64,000 nucleotides of DNA from Paracoccaceae bacterium (GTDB taxonomy: Bacteria > Pseudomonadota > Alphaproteobacteria > Rhodobacterales > Rhodobacteraceae). A program made the position numbers and the translations under genes. Below the pieces are notes generated by a model, which was given only the letters and a program-made list of their open reading frames with translations, was not told the DNA's origin and ran no database searches. This document shows positions 34,380 to 53,712 of this stretch, piece after piece (positions within the stretch are counted from its first letter, which is position 1; each line of letters opens with the position of its first letter). The stretch lies in assembly GCA_020622085.1 (NCBI GenBank), contig JAHRYM010000001.1, positions 310,001-374,000 on the forward strand. The letters are read 5' to 3'.

Positions 34380-34516
34380 CTGGAATCCACTTTGCGCCGC
34401 TTGCGGCCAATCCATCCCGTTCCCCGGAACGGCTAAGGTGGTTTGGTGCGTTTCGCAACCTTCGCCAAAAGGATTTCCGGCTGGACCGCGAGGGGACGAC
34501 CCTCTAAACCCCGGCC

Positions 34517-36766
34517 ATGACCGATACGCCCGACGATGTGCCCGACGACCTGCCGGAAACCGGCCTGACCACGTCCGAACCGCTGAGCCGCGCCATCGGC
34601 GAGCGGTATCTGACCTATGCGCTGTCAACCATCATGCACCGGGCGCTGCCCGATGCGCGCGACGGGCTGAAGCCGGTGCATCGGCGCATCCTTTACGCGA
34701 TGCGGGAACTTCGGCTGTCACCCACGGGCGGCTTCCGCAAATCGGCCAAGATCGTCGGCGACGTGATGGGGAACTACCACCCGCATGGCGACAGCGCGAT
34801 CTATGACGCGATGGCGCGTCTGGCGCAGGATTTCGTGATCCGCTACCCGCTGGTCGATGGTCAGGGGAACTTCGGCAATATCGACGGCGACAGCCCGGCC
34901 GCCAGCCGTTACACCGAAGCGCGGATGACCGCCGTCACCGAGGTGCTGCTGGAGGGGCTGGCCGAAGACGCGGTCGAGATGCGCCCGAACTACGACGGCA
35001 CGCTTCAGGAACCGGTCGTGCTGCCCGCTGCCATCCCGAACCTGCTGGCCAATGGCGCCAGCGGCATCGCGGTGGGGATGGCGACGAATATCCCGCCCCA
35101 CAACCTGCATGAACTGATCGACGCCTGCCAGCACATGATCCGCCACCCCGAGGTGACGGCTTCGGACCTGATGGCCTTCGTTCCCGGCCCCGATTTCCCG
35201 ACCGGCGGTGTGCTGGTCGAGCCGCGTGAAAACATCCTTGACGCCTACAGCACCGGGCGGGGCGCCTTCCGCCTGCGCGCCCGTTGGCAGGCCGAGGATC
35301 TGGGCCGCGGCACCTGGCAGATCGTCGTGACCGAGATCCCCTATCAGGTGCAGAAGTCGAAGCTGATCGAACGCCTGGCCGAGCTGATCCAGCTGAAGAA
35401 GGTGCCGGCGCTTGCGGATGTCCGCGACGAATCGGCCGAAGACGTGCGGATCGTGCTGGAGCCGCGGTCGCGCACCGTGGACCCCGACATGCTGATGGGG
35501 ATGCTGTTTCGCAATTCGGAACTGGAAACCCGGTTCAGCCTCAACATGAACGTGCTGATCGACGGACGGGTGCCGAAGGTCTGTTCGCTGCCCGAAGTGC
35601 TGCGCGCTTTCCTTGATCATCGCCGCGACGTGCTTTTGCGCCGCAGCCAGCACCGGATCGGCAAGATCGACGCGCGCCTTGAGGTTCTGGAAGGCTACAT
35701 CATCGCCTATCTGAACCTTGACCGGGTGATCGAGATCATCCGCTACGAGGACGAACCGAAGGCCAGGCTGATCGAGGAGTTCGACCTGACCGATGTGCAG
35801 GCCGAAGCGATCCTGAACATGCGCCTGCGCAATCTGCGCAAGCTTGAGGAAATGGAGCTGCGCCGCGAACGCGACGACCTGATCAAGGAACGCGCCGGGC
35901 TTGAGGATCTGCTGGGCAGCGAGGCGCTGCAATGGAAGTCGATCGGCAAGGAACTGGCCGATGTCCAGAAGAAGTTCGGCAAGGGCACCGAATTCGGCAA
36001 GCGCCGCACCGATTTCGCCGATGCGGTCGAAGTGGCCGAAGTGCCGATCGAGGCGATGATCGACCGCGAGCCGATCACCGTGATCCTGTCGAAGATGGGC
36101 TGGGTCCGGGCGATGAAGGGGCATCAGCCGCTGGACGCCGAGGTGAAGTTCAAGGACGGGGATACGGGTCGGTTCGTGCTGCATGCCGAAACCACCGACC
36201 GGATCCTGATTGCCGGGGCGAATGGCCGGTTCTACACCATGCTGGGCGCCAACCTGCCCGGTGGGCGCGGCATGGGAGAGCCGATCCGGCTGATGGTCGA
36301 CCTGCCAAACGATGCCGACATCACCGACTTGCTGATCTACCGCCCGGCCGAGAAATATCTTGTTGCTTCGTCCGATGGCGACGGGTTCGTTGTCACCTCG
36401 GACGAGATGCTGGCCCAGACCAAGGCGGGCAAGCAGGTGCTGAATCTCGGCGAAGGAGCCGTTACGGCGGTGGTGCGCAAGATCGCTGGCGATCATGTCG
36501 CGGTGGTTGGCGAAAACCGCAAGGTTCTGGTTTTCCCGCTGGAAGAGCTGCCGGAAATGGCGCGCGGCAAGGGCGTGCGCCTGCAACGCTACAAGGATGG
36601 CGGGTTGTCGGATGCGACGACCTTCACCCTTGCCAATGGCCTGTCGTGGAAAGACCCTGCCGGCCGCACCCGGACGGAAACCGATCTGGGCGAATGGCTG
36701 GGCAAGCGCGCGACCGCAGGTCGGATGGCGCCGCGCGGCTTCCCGCGCGACAACAAGTTCAACTGA
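34517..36766 (+). CDS. parC: DNA topoisomerase IV subunit A
   Basis: A 749-residue type IIA topoisomerase subunit that decatenates daughter chromosomes with ParE. It opens [40 protein letters not shown]. The DNA-cleaving Tyr132 lies in SRYTEARMT, and the QRDR-type region is [22 protein letters not shown] with Ser and Asp wild-type. The C-terminal beta-pinwheel repeats include [20 protein letters not shown]. Full length. It ends immediately before a G10 run. Confidence 0.96.
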   Translation: MTDTPDDVPDDLPETGLTTSEPLSRAIGERYLTYALSTIMHRALPDARDGLKPVHRRILYAMRELRLSPTGGFRKSAKIVGDVMGNYHPHGDSAIYDAMARLAQDFVIRYPLVDGQGNFGNIDGDSPAASRYTEARMTAVTEVLLEGLAEDAVEMRPNYDGTLQEPVVLPAAIPNLLANGASGIAVGMATNIPPHNLHELIDACQHMIRHPEVTASDLMAFVPGPDFPTGGVLVEPRENILDAYSTGRGAFRLRARWQAEDLGRGTWQIVVTEIPYQVQKSKLIERLAELIQLKKVPALADVRDESAEDVRIVLEPRSRTVDPDMLMGMLFRNSELETRFSLNMNVLIDGRVPKVCSLPEVLRAFLDHRRDVLLRRSQHRIGKIDARLEVLEGYIIAYLNLDRVIEIIRYEDEPKARLIEEFDLTDVQAEAILNMRLRNLRKLEEMELRRERDDLIKERAGLEDLLGSEALQWKSIGKELADVQKKFGKGTEFGKRRTDFADAVEVAEVPIEAMIDREPITVILSKMGWVRAMKGHQPLDAEVKFKDGDTGRFVLHAETTDRILIAGANGRFYTMLGANLPGGRGMGEPIRLMVDLPNDADITDLLIYRPAEKYLVASSDGDGFVVTSDEMLAQTKAGKQVLNLGEGAVTAVVRKIAGDHVAVVGENRKVLVFPLEELPEMARGKGVRLQRYKDGGLSDATTFTLANGLSWKDPAGRTRTETDLGEWLGKRATAGRMAPRGFPRDNKFN

Positions 36767-37120
36767 CGCAGGGGGGGGGGACAGGTTGCCGGGCCTCGGC
36801 GTAAGCATCGCGCCCGGCGCCTTCGGTCGCTCTTGGCGACAGCGGCACCGACGGTGGCCTTCGCCAGAATTCCCATCCGACTCATGAATCCCCCCAGTGG
36901 GATGATCAATCCGTGCAGCATCGCAAGAAATGCCGCGCGCGACAGAGGAACGCCGACAAGGAGGGCCAGGTTCTGCAACCGGCAAAAGCGCCGCCCGGAC
37001 CTCCGCAGCATCTGCGCTTGTGGCGGAGTTCCGACACCTTCCGCGAGTCGTGTCGCGTCTTCCGTTGCGCCAAAGGCGCGGCTCGGTTATCCCTCGGCCG
37101 ATCATTGTCAGGGGATGCCC
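36767..37120. other. 354-bp intergenic region beginning with a G10 homopolymer
   Basis: Four bases after the parC stop comes an unbroken run of ten Gs (36771-36780), the longest homopolymer I noticed in the window. The rest is GC-rich without a recognisable gene; a minus-strand frame with MSRMGILAKATVGAAVAKS is too weak to call. AGGGGA at its right end is the ribosome binding site of the next gene. Confidence 0.6.
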
Positions 37121-37765
37121 ATGTCCGTCTTTTCCCGCCTCGCTGCCATTTGTGCCGTGGTGATTCTCGGTGCCTGCGCGCGCGAAGACCTGTCGAAGCC
37201 GCAAGCGGACATCGGTGACTTCCGTCTGGGTTACAATATCGTCGTGGCCAAGAACGCGCAGCCCGTGGGCCCCTCGCGCAAGGCCGAGCCTGCCGAATGG
37301 GAAAAGGCCATCAAGGACGAAATCGCCAAGCGGACCGGAACATATCAAGGCGACAAGCTTTATCACCTGGCGACCGGCGTTGATGCCTATGCGCTGGCGG
37401 TGCCGGGCATCCCGGTCCTGCTGGCACCCAAGTCGGCGCTGGTGATCACCGTCAACGTCTGGGACGATGCGGCCGGCGTGATGATCAACCCGGCGCCCAA
37501 GCAGTTCACCATTATCGAACAGCTCAGTGACAAGTCGGTTGTCGGATCGGGCCTGACCATGACGCGCGAGGAACAGATCACGGGGCTATCGGAACAGGCC
37601 GCGCGGCGGATCAATGCCTGGCTGGTGGAAAACAAGGCATGGTTCACGCCCGAAGAGGTGGCAAAGCGCGCCGAGGGAAAGGCCGGGCGCAAGCTTGACG
37701 CAAGCATGGCGCCTGTCGCTCCCGACGCAGCGGCGGCACCGGCCGCGAAAAAGACCGGCGGCTGA
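37121..37765 (+). CDS. predicted lipoprotein of unknown function
   Basis: A 214-residue protein. The signal SVFSRLAAICAVVILGAC has a lipobox LGAC. The mature part has DIGDFRLGYNIVVAKNAQPVGPSRKAEPAEW, a later LAPKSALVITVNVWDDAAGVMINPAPKQFTIIE, ending with an Ala/Pro tail (VAPDAAAAPAAKKTGG). The pattern (a beta-rich middle with a Pro-Ala linker) suggests an outer-membrane-anchored periplasmic protein. No family recognised with certainty. ATG 37121 is chosen by the AGGGG site; ATG 37115 is alternative. Confidence 0.75.
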   Translation: MSVFSRLAAICAVVILGACAREDLSKPQADIGDFRLGYNIVVAKNAQPVGPSRKAEPAEWEKAIKDEIAKRTGTYQGDKLYHLATGVDAYALAVPGIPVLLAPKSALVITVNVWDDAAGVMINPAPKQFTIIEQLSDKSVVGSGLTMTREEQITGLSEQAARRINAWLVENKAWFTPEEVAKRAEGKAGRKLDASMAPVAPDAAAAPAAKKTGG

Positions 37766-37962
37766 CGGCCCGGCCGGCCCTTTCCCGACCTTCCATTGCC
37801 TGTGCAGGGCGGTCGCGTTGCGCATTCAGCCGCGTGGCTTTTCTGCCGCTTGATTTTTCTGGCGTGGGCGAATAGTCAGCCCGCGTTGCTCGGGGTGCGC
37901 GGCCACTCCGCCCTGTGTTAATCCCCCGGTCCGCAAGGGCCACGAACCCATGAGGCGCCAGC

Positions 37963-39138
<1,176 letters not shown>

Positions 39139-39243
39139 TCTTGGACACGACACCGCCCGCGGAAACCGCAGATCGTGGCGGCGCCGGCGTGGTGTCGAAG
39201 ATCCTGAAGTAAGCATCGGGCCAGTATTCTGGCCGCAATCCGG

Positions 39244-39272
39244 AAGGGCCGCCCGTGAGGGTGGCCCTTTTT
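39244..39272 (+). terminator. rho-independent terminator after tuf1
   Basis: AAGGGCCGCCC at 39244-39254 pairs with GGGTGGCCCTT at 39259-39269 (one G-U pair, loop GTGA), followed by further Ts. It is 32 bp after the downstream tuf tail copy. Confidence 0.88.
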
Positions 39273-39409
39273 CGATTGGTCGGTGCAGTGCTGCGGAACG
39301 CCGGAACAAAAGGCGTGGGGTGCGCATTTTGACACTGCCTGCCGGCGTGGTGATTTCATCGGGATCGCCGCCCACGGGACGGTCGGGTTGCAAACAAGGG
39401 GGTCTGCCC

Positions 39410-40102
39410 ATGAACCACTCTGCCGAAGATCACAGAGCCGATGGCGGGACTGCGATGGACAGTCTGGCAAGAAGCTTCATCGGGTCGATTTGTGAAAGCA
39501 GCCAGAGCGCGTTCCGGATGGGCGAGGATCTGCTGGCCGACTGGCTGGGATATGATGCGTCGGATGCCGACAGCCGCCAGCAGATGCGGCGGACCACGGT
39601 CGTGGGTGCCGCCGGCCTGTTCGGGCTTGGGTTCCTGTTCGGCACCCGCACCGGCCGTTCGGTGGTTTATGATCTGGCAATTCTGGGCGGCGCCGCGATG
39701 TTGGGAAAGGCGGTTGTCGATGCCGGCGTGGCCGTGATCGGTCATCAGGGCCAGACCGGTCCGCGCAAGGTTTCTCTGCTGGCCGTGGTCATTGCAGCCG
39801 CGACTCCCGGACGGGAAGTGACCCAAGAGGAAATGCACCGGATCGATGCCCGCCTCGAGGCCATGCCAGAGGCGCAGCGCGCTGCCCTGCTGGCCCGAAC
39901 CATCGGCCAGATACCCGATGCGGAAGGCTTGGCGGGGCTGGTCGAGGAACCGCTGATCCGGCGCGAGGTCTATGCGGTTTCGGCACTGCTTTGCGCGGTG
40001 GGCAGCCCGGATGCGCAAGACTATCTTGCCCGGTTGGCGCGGGCCCTGGACCTTGACGAGGCCGAGGCGCGCGCCTTGCGCGATGCGGCCGGCCCGCGTT
40101 GA
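39410..40102 (+). CDS. DUF533-like membrane-associated protein
   Basis: A 230-residue protein. The first 60 residues are polar; TTVVGAAGLFGLGFLFGTRTGRSVVYDLAILGGAAMLGKAVVDAGVAV (about residues 60-107) is a Gly/Ala-rich membrane region. The rest is a helical TerB/DUF533-like domain (LLAVVIAAATPGREVTQEEMHRIDARLEAM, then REVYAVSALLCAVGSPDAQDYLARLARALDLDEAEARAL). ATG 39410 follows AAGGGGG; upstream in-frame starts lack this site. It separates tuf1 from tRNA-Trp. Confidence 0.65.
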   Translation: MNHSAEDHRADGGTAMDSLARSFIGSICESSQSAFRMGEDLLADWLGYDASDADSRQQMRRTTVVGAAGLFGLGFLFGTRTGRSVVYDLAILGGAAMLGKAVVDAGVAVIGHQGQTGPRKVSLLAVVIAAATPGREVTQEEMHRIDARLEAMPEAQRAALLARTIGQIPDAEGLAGLVEEPLIRREVYAVSALLCAVGSPDAQDYLARLARALDLDEAEARALRDAAGPR

Positions 40103-40210
40103 TGCATCCGGCCCAACGGAGCCGGAACCGGTGTGCAGGCGGAAGCGCAAACATCTCTGCGCGGTGCTCTTGATCTTCGGAGCTGCCTGTCGTATCTGCA
40201 GTCCCGACAC

Positions 40211-40286
40211 AGGAGTTTAGCTCAGTTGGTAGAGCATCGGTCTCCAAAACCGAGGGTCGTGGGTTCGAGTCCCCCAACTCCTGCCA
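40211..40286 (+). tRNA. trnW: tRNA-Trp (anticodon CCA)
   Basis: A 76-base cloverleaf with encoded 3' CCA. Acceptor AGGAGTT pairs with AACTCCT, the D arm is GCTC...GAGC, the anticodon stem TCGGT/ACCGA carries loop CTCCAAA, and the T arm GTGGG-TTCGAGT-CCCCC follows. Placement before secE-nusG is the usual bacterial order. Confidence 0.97.
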
Positions 40287-40415
40287 GTTTTTTCGCCTGA
40301 ACAATTGGCCAGCCCGGCGGGACAGACCGCAGCGGGGCGGGCTTCGCGCTTGTGTTCGGTCTTGGGGGCCTGTATCTGGGGCGCGAACAAGCGCGGTTAT
40401 GCGAAGGCAAGACAG

Positions 40416-40601
40416 ATGGCCAATCCCCTCCAGTTCCTTCAGCAGGTCCGGTCCGAGACCGGAAAGGTCATCTGGCCGACCCGCAAGGAAGTCGTGACCA
40501 CCACGATCATGGTCTTCATCATGGCGGCACTGGCGGCGGCCTTCTTCGCCATCGTCGACCTGCTGATCCAGTGGGGCGTCGGCGCGATCATCGGCGCCTG
40601 A
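40416..40601 (+). CDS. secE: preprotein translocase subunit SecE
   Basis: A 61-residue single-TM SecE. NPLQFLQQVRSETGKVIWPTRKEVVTTTIMVFIMAA contains the amphipathic helix and the conserved W-P-T-R-K-E, followed by one membrane helix. It stabilises SecY. It starts 130 bp after tRNA-Trp; nusG follows after 229 bp. Confidence 0.95.
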   Translation: MANPLQFLQQVRSETGKVIWPTRKEVVTTTIMVFIMAALAAAFFAIVDLLIQWGVGAIIGA

Positions 40602-40830
40602 CGCGGGCCGGACATCGGTCGGCTTGCGCCTGATCCGCTGAATGCTGGAGCTTTCGCCTTGCCTGTCGTGGCCATAGGCGGTATTGGGGCCAGACTTCAC
40701 CGACATCGGCGCGCAACGATTCGCTCGAGCGCGCTGTTTTTTGTTCGGCGAAAGCTGTGAAGGCGGGTTGTCGCCGGATCTGAAGGCAGGGAATTGGCGG
40801 GTGACCGCAGTCGGAATGGGGGCTTGGCAG

Positions 40831-41364
40831 ATGGCGAAGCGTTGGTATTCGGTGAGCGTCCTCTCGAACTTCGAGAAGAAGATCGCCGAACAGATTCGTC
40901 AGACCGTGGCCGAGAAGGGCCTTCAGGACGAGATCGACGAAGTCCTCGTGCCGACGGAAGAGGTCATCGAGATCCGTCGTGGCAAGAAGGTCACGTCGGA
41001 ACGCCGCTTCATGCCGGGTTATGTGCTGGTGCACATGGACATGACCGACCGGGGCTATCACCTGATCACCTCGATCAACCGCGTCACCGGCTTTCTTGGA
41101 CCCCAGGGTAAGCCGATGCCGATGCGCGATGGCGAAGTGAACGGCATCCTCAAGCGCGCCGAAGAAGGCGAAGCGCAGCCGCGCAACCTGATCCGGTTCG
41201 AGATTGGCGAACAGGTCAAGGTTGCCGACGGGCCCTTCGAGGGCTTCACCGGCATGGTCGAGGAAGTGGACGAACACGCGAACCGCCTCAAGGTGACGGT
41301 CTCGATCTTTGGCCGCCCGACGCCGGTCGAACTGGAATTCACGCAGGTGTCCAAGGGCGCCTGA
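40831..41364 (+). CDS. nusG: transcription termination/antitermination protein NusG
   Basis: A 177-residue NusG: the NGN domain starts KRWYSVSVLSNFEKKIAEQI, then RRFMPGYVLVHMDMTD, and the C-terminal KOW domain has FEIGEQVKVADGPFEGFTGMVEEVDEHANRLKVTVSIFGRPTPVEL. ATG 40831 is chosen because the product then begins like the family; upstream in-frame starts would add 49 unrelated residues. It links RNA polymerase to Rho or the ribosome. Confidence 0.95.
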   Translation: MAKRWYSVSVLSNFEKKIAEQIRQTVAEKGLQDEIDEVLVPTEEVIEIRRGKKVTSERRFMPGYVLVHMDMTDRGYHLITSINRVTGFLGPQGKPMPMRDGEVNGILKRAEEGEAQPRNLIRFEIGEQVKVADGPFEGFTGMVEEVDEHANRLKVTVSIFGRPTPVELEFTQVSKGA

Positions 41365-41462
41365 CGTGCGAGCCGTGGGAGGCGAGGCCCTGTGAAGGGG
41401 TCGGACCGCACCACTAAGTCAAAGCCCCGTGCGGGGCGGATGATGATGAAGGAGACGGCCAG

Positions 41463-41915
41463 ATGGCCAAGAAAGTAATCGGGCAGCTCAAGCTGCAAGT
41501 GAAGGCGGGGCAAGCCAACCCGTCGCCCCCCATCGGTCCGGCGCTGGGTCAGCGCGGGATCAACATCATGGAATTCTGCAAGGCGTTCAACGCCAGGACG
41601 CAGGAAATGGAGCCGGGTTCGCCGATTCCGACCGTGATCACCTATTATGCCGACAAGTCCTTCACCTTCGAGATGAAGACCTCGCCGGCGTCCTTCTACC
41701 TGAAGAAGGCCGCGGGCCTGAAGCCGGTGGGCAAGCGCAACCGTCCGAAAGCCTCGGTCAAGCCGGGCCGCGAAGTGGCAGGCACGGTGACGGTCGCGCA
41801 GGTGCGCCAGATCGCCGAAGCCAAGATGAAAGACCTGTCCGCGAACGACATCGAGGCTGCGATGCAGATCATCCTCGGGTCGGCCAAGTCGATGGGTATC
41901 GAGGTCAAGGGGTAA
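41463..41915 (+). CDS. rplK: 50S ribosomal protein L11
   Basis: A 150-residue L11: [44 protein letters not shown] with the Pro-rich hinge, and [42 protein letters not shown] at the rRNA-binding C-terminus. Strongly preceded by AAGGAGA. It is the first gene of rplKAJL-rpoBC. Confidence 0.97.
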   Translation: MAKKVIGQLKLQVKAGQANPSPPIGPALGQRGINIMEFCKAFNARTQEMEPGSPIPTVITYYADKSFTFEMKTSPASFYLKKAAGLKPVGKRNRPKASVKPGREVAGTVTVAQVRQIAEAKMKDLSANDIEAAMQIILGSAKSMGIEVKG

Positions 41916-41918
41916 GTC

Positions 41919-42617
41919 ATGGCCAAGATCGCAAAACGCACCCAGGCTGCCCGCGCCCAGTTCAACGGCAAGGAAAACCTGTCGGTTGAAGACGCCGTCA
42001 AGCTGATCAAGCAGGCGGCTTCGGCCAAGTTCGACGAGACGCTGGAAATCGCCATGAACCTGGGCGTCGACCCGCGTCATGCCGACCAGATGGTTCGTGG
42101 CGTCGTGACCCTGCCGAACGGCACGGGCAAGACCGTCCGCGTCGCGGTGTTCGCCCGTGGTCCGAAGGCCGATGAGGCCAAGGTCGCCGGCGCCGATATC
42201 GTGGGCGCCGAAGACCTGATGGAAACGATCCAGTCGGGCAAGATCGAATTCGATCGCTGCATCGCGACGCCGGACATGATGCCGCTGGTTGGTCGTCTGG
42301 GCAAGATCCTGGGCCCGCGCAACCTGATGCCGAACCCCAAGGTCGGCACCGTGACGATGGACGTGAAGGCGGCTGTCGATGCGGCGAAGGGCGGCGAAGT
42401 CCAGTTCAAGGTCGAAAAGGCCGGCGTCATCCATGCCGGGATTGGCAAGGTGTCGTTCGACGAGGCCAAGCTGGCCGAGAACGTCCGCGCCTTCGTCGAT
42501 GCCGTCAGCCGCGCGAAGCCTTCGGGTGCCAAGGGCGCCTATCTGAAAAAGGTGTCGCTCAGCTCGACCATGGGGCCGGGCGTGTCGCTTGACCTCGCGT
42601 CGTCGACGGGCGCCTGA
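41919..42617 (+). CDS. rplA: 50S ribosomal protein L1
   Basis: A 232-residue L1. It contains [80 protein letters not shown] and [17 protein letters not shown], the L1 rRNA/mRNA-binding surfaces. In many bacteria L1 represses its own L11-L1 mRNA. Gap to rplK is 3 bp. Confidence 0.97.
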   Translation: MAKIAKRTQAARAQFNGKENLSVEDAVKLIKQAASAKFDETLEIAMNLGVDPRHADQMVRGVVTLPNGTGKTVRVAVFARGPKADEAKVAGADIVGAEDLMETIQSGKIEFDRCIATPDMMPLVGRLGKILGPRNLMPNPKVGTVTMDVKAAVDAAKGGEVQFKVEKAGVIHAGIGKVSFDEAKLAENVRAFVDAVSRAKPSGAKGAYLKKVSLSSTMGPGVSLDLASSTGA

Positions 42618-42856
42618 CATTGAATTTGCCGGGCTTGCCCGGCGAATGGCGGGGCCGGAAACGGCCCTGTCCTGTCCGAGACGGAGGGTGGGCGAAAGTC
42701 CTTAATCATCCTTCCCGAGATGGGAAACGAGACAGAATTCCGGGGCTCGCCTCGGGCGATCTGGCCTCGGGACCATCACGGACCCGACCCCTGCGCGGAG
42801 CCTCCGTAGCAGGGAAACGAGAGCCGGGGGGAAACCCCCACACTTGGAGTGTAACC
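42618..42856 (+). promoter_or_regulatory. rplJL leader, candidate L10-binding autoregulatory RNA
   Basis: A 239-bp non-coding gap with a hairpin GCCGGGC-TT-GCCCGGC at 42629-42644 directly after rplA and several G-rich/AAAC-containing arms up to the rplJ start. In Bacteria the same position carries the L10 leader, which binds the L10-L12 complex to repress rplJL translation. The identity is inferred from position and structure, not from a matched model. Confidence 0.5.
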
Positions 42857-43372
42857 GTGGATAGAGCCCAGAAAGAGAAAGTGGTCGAGGAACTCGGCCA
42901 GATCTTCGCAAGCTCTGGCGTCGTGGTGGTAGCCCGCTACGAAGGCATGACGGTTGCCCAGATGCAGACCCTCCGGGCGCAGATGCGCGCTGTCGGCGGG
43001 TCGGTGCGTGTTGCCAAGAACAGGCTCGCCAAGATCGCCCTTGAAGGCAAGTCCGGCGCAAGCATGGGCAAGCTGCTCACGGGGATGACCGTGTTCGCCT
43101 ATTCCGAAGACCCCGTCGCTGCGGCGAAGGTCTCGGATGCCTATGCCAAGACCAACGACAAGTTCGTGATCCTTGGCGGCACCATGGGCGACACGTTCCT
43201 GGACCAGGCCGGTGTGAAAGCCGTCGCCCAGATGCCGTCGCGCGAAGAGCTCATCGCTCAGATCGTGTCCTGCATCGGCGCGCCCGCTTCGAACATCGCC
43301 GGGGCCATTGGCGCACCTGCTTCCAACATCGCCGGCATCCTCAAGACTCTTGAGGAGCGGGAAGCCGCCTGA
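42857..43372 (+). CDS. rplJ: 50S ribosomal protein L10
   Basis: A 171-residue L10: [43 protein letters not shown] with [12 protein letters not shown], then the C-terminal helix that carries L12 dimers, where GAPASNIAG occurs twice in tandem. The start is GTG 42857 after GGAG; in-frame readings further upstream run through the leader and are rejected. Ends before rplL by 63 bp. Confidence 0.96.
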   Translation: MDRAQKEKVVEELGQIFASSGVVVVARYEGMTVAQMQTLRAQMRAVGGSVRVAKNRLAKIALEGKSGASMGKLLTGMTVFAYSEDPVAAAKVSDAYAKTNDKFVILGGTMGDTFLDQAGVKAVAQMPSREELIAQIVSCIGAPASNIAGAIGAPASNIAGILKTLEEREAA

Positions 43373-43435
43373 GCAACGAATGCCATCGTGGGGCCAAGCC
43401 CAGACGTTGGAAACCCTTAGAATTGGATGAGAAAA

Positions 43436-43807
43436 ATGGCTGATCTGAACAAACTGGCCGAAGAAATCGTCGGTCTGACCCTGCTGCAAGCCCAGGAACT
43501 GAAAACGATCCTGAAAGACAAATACGGCATCGAGCCCGCCGCTGGCGGCGCCGTGATGGTTGCCGGCCCGGCGGCCGCTGCCGAAGCCGTTGAAGAAAAG
43601 ACCGAATTCGACGTCGTCCTGGTTGAAGCCGGTGCCAACAAGATCAACGTGATCAAGGAAGTCCGCGCGATCACCGGCCTGGGCCTGAAAGAAGCCAAGG
43701 ATCTGGTGGAAGCCGGCGGCAAGGTCAAGGAAGGCGCTTCCAAGGCCGAAGCCGAGGACGTCAAGAAAAAGCTCGAAGAGGCTGGCGCCAAGGTCGAGCT
43801 CAAGTAA
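43436..43807 (+). CDS. rplL: 50S ribosomal protein L7/L12
   Basis: A 123-residue L7/L12: the N-terminal dimer domain [25 protein letters not shown], an Ala/Gly hinge ([18 protein letters not shown]), and the C-terminal factor-binding domain [36 protein letters not shown]. The start is ATG 43436 after GGATGAG. Forms the stalk that recruits EF-Tu and EF-G. Confidence 0.97.
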   Translation: MADLNKLAEEIVGLTLLQAQELKTILKDKYGIEPAAGGAVMVAGPAAAAEAVEEKTEFDVVLVEAGANKINVIKEVRAITGLGLKEAKDLVEAGGKVKEGASKAEAEDVKKKLEEAGAKVELK

Positions 43808-43845
43808 TCCGGTCGGATGCACCCGCATCCGGTCTGAAGACAGAA

Positions 43846-43874
43846 GGCAGGGCCGGGATTTTCCCGACCCTGCC
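43846..43874 (+). promoter_or_regulatory. rplL-rpoB intergenic hairpin (attenuator or processing site)
   Basis: GGCAGGG and CCCTGCC enclose CGGGA/TCCCG in one imperfect stem. No T-run follows. The position, 39 bp after rplL in a 281-bp gap before rpoB, matches where the rpoBC genes are downregulated relative to ribosomal proteins in other bacteria. Confidence 0.6.
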
Positions 43875-44088
43875 GAACCTGTCTTGGCAGGAGCCTCCTT
43901 CCCGGGGGCTTGCGCAATCGGACAACAGCACCTAGGTGTCCGGGGCTCCTTCCAAGGCGGCGTTCAAGGTTCGGGAGCCATCCGGTGGGACGGATGGCGT
44001 GAATGGAACCTGACCTCCTTCATTCGCAAGCGGCCACTGCGGAACCCAGACGCAGTGTGCAGGCGATAGACGAAAGGTGACGACGAGC

Positions 44089-48225
<4,137 letters not shown>

Positions 48226-48240
48226 CGGACCTTCTCCTGC

Positions 48241-48266
48241 GCCCCGCGCCACAAGCCGCGCGGGGC
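48241..48266 (+). promoter_or_regulatory. hairpin between rpoB and rpoC
   Basis: GCCCCGCG pairs with CGCGGGGC around a 10-base loop in the 85-bp gap. No U-tract; probably an RNA stability or processing element. Confidence 0.45.
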
Positions 48267-48310
48267 AGGGCTGACCGTCTTTCCCACCGCCCCCTTTCAA
48301 GGATTTGAAG

Positions 48311-52549
<4,239 letters not shown>

Positions 52550-52572
52550 CCTGAACGGACGCACGACAAGAC

Positions 52573-52606
52573 AAACCCCCGGCGCCATCGCGCCGGGGGT
52601 TTTTGC
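52573..52606 (+). terminator. rho-independent terminator of the rpoBC operon
   Basis: AAACCCCCGGCGC pairs perfectly with GCGCCGGGGGTTT around CATC, followed by TTG. A 13-bp GC-rich stem and T-run make it very strong. Confidence 0.95.
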
Positions 52607-52718
52607 TTGTCTCTGTCCAGGGCCGCAGCCATTGTGCGCCATCAGGGGAATGCGCATCATGCCAAGACCGGATTCCGGGGCGGATCGGTCCTTCCCGCAG
52701 CAGGGAAAGCGTGATCGA

Positions 52719-53612
52719 ATGACACATAACGCCACCGTTCACACCGCCAGCGAAAATCATCGCGGGATCGTGCTGATGGTGGTTGCGATGGCGGCATTCA
52801 CCTTCAATGACGCCTGCATGAAGTCGGTGAATGCGGACCTGCCGCTGTTTCAGGCAATCTTCCTTCGCGGCGTGCTGACGACAACCGCACTGGGTATCAT
52901 CGCCTGGCGCGCCGGTGCCCTGCCGATCCGCATACCCCGGCGCGACTGGAAACTGGTGATCTGGCGGGCCTTGGGAGAGGTGGCCAGCACCGTGACCTTC
53001 CTTCTGGCCCTGCGGCAGATGCCCCTTGCGAACCTGTCGGCGATCATGCAGTCGCTGCCGCTTGCGGTCACGCTGGCGGCGGCGGTGGTCCTGCGCAGCC
53101 CGGTCGGCTGGCGGCGGCTGGGCGCCATCCTGATCGGGTTCTGCGGCGTGATCCTGATTGTCCGGCCCGGAACCGAAGGCTTCGACCACTGGGCGCTTCT
53201 GGGGATCGCTTCGGTCGGCTTCGTCGTCCTGCGTGACCTGGCGACGCGGGGTCTGTCGCCGGCGGTGCCTTCGGCGGGGGTCGCCCTGTTGGCGGCGACC
53301 TCGGTCACGGTGACTGCGGCCCTTGCCGTGCCGTTCGATGGCTGGGAACCGGTCACCCCCCTGGCCTGGGCCAAGATCGGGGCTGCGGCCGGGTTCCTGA
53401 TCGTCGGCTATCTGACCGTGGTGATGACGATGCGGGTGGGCGACATCGCCATCGTTGCCCCGTTCCGGTATACGGCCCTTGTGTTCGCGCTTGTCCTGGG
53501 CTGGCTGGTCTTCGACCAGTTCCCCGATGAATGGACCCTGCTTGGCGCCGTCATCATCATGGCGACCGGTGTCTATACCTTCCATCGGGAACGCTTGGCG
53601 GCACGGCGCTGA
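52719..53612 (+). CDS. DMT (EamA) family transporter
   Basis: A 297-residue protein with ten membrane helices in two EamA repeats: GIVLMVVAMAAFTFNDACMKSVNADLPLFQAIFLRGVL begins the first, with GEVASTVTFLLALRQMPLANLSAIMQSLPLAVTLAAAV. The second repeat ends with PFRYTALVFALVLGWLVFDQFPDEWTLLGAVIIMATGVY. Members export amino acids or metabolites; the substrate is not predictable. ATG 52719 gives the natural N-terminus; longer in-frame readings start inside rpoC. Confidence 0.85.
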   Translation: MTHNATVHTASENHRGIVLMVVAMAAFTFNDACMKSVNADLPLFQAIFLRGVLTTTALGIIAWRAGALPIRIPRRDWKLVIWRALGEVASTVTFLLALRQMPLANLSAIMQSLPLAVTLAAAVVLRSPVGWRRLGAILIGFCGVILIVRPGTEGFDHWALLGIASVGFVVLRDLATRGLSPAVPSAGVALLAATSVTVTAALAVPFDGWEPVTPLAWAKIGAAAGFLIVGYLTVVMTMRVGDIAIVAPFRYTALVFALVLGWLVFDQFPDEWTLLGAVIIMATGVYTFHRERLAARR

Positions 53613-53712
53613 CCCCGGCAACGTCAAAGGGCGCGACAATTGCCAACAACGGGGCGCTGCTTTATGAGCGCGGAGGAAACGGGGCGGGCGGGCCCCAAGA
53701 GGTGCGGGCAAG

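Noticed and set aside
36589-37011. Minus-strand frame of 140 codons after parC
   Set aside because: It overlaps the end of parC, includes the G10 run as Pro-Pro-Pro and has no family signal beyond a vague MSRMGILAKATVGAAVAK start.
37850-37876. TTGATT...AATAGT as the tuf1 promoter
   Set aside because: The spacer is only 15 bp and both hexamers are weak; not enough to call, although a promoter in this gap is likely.
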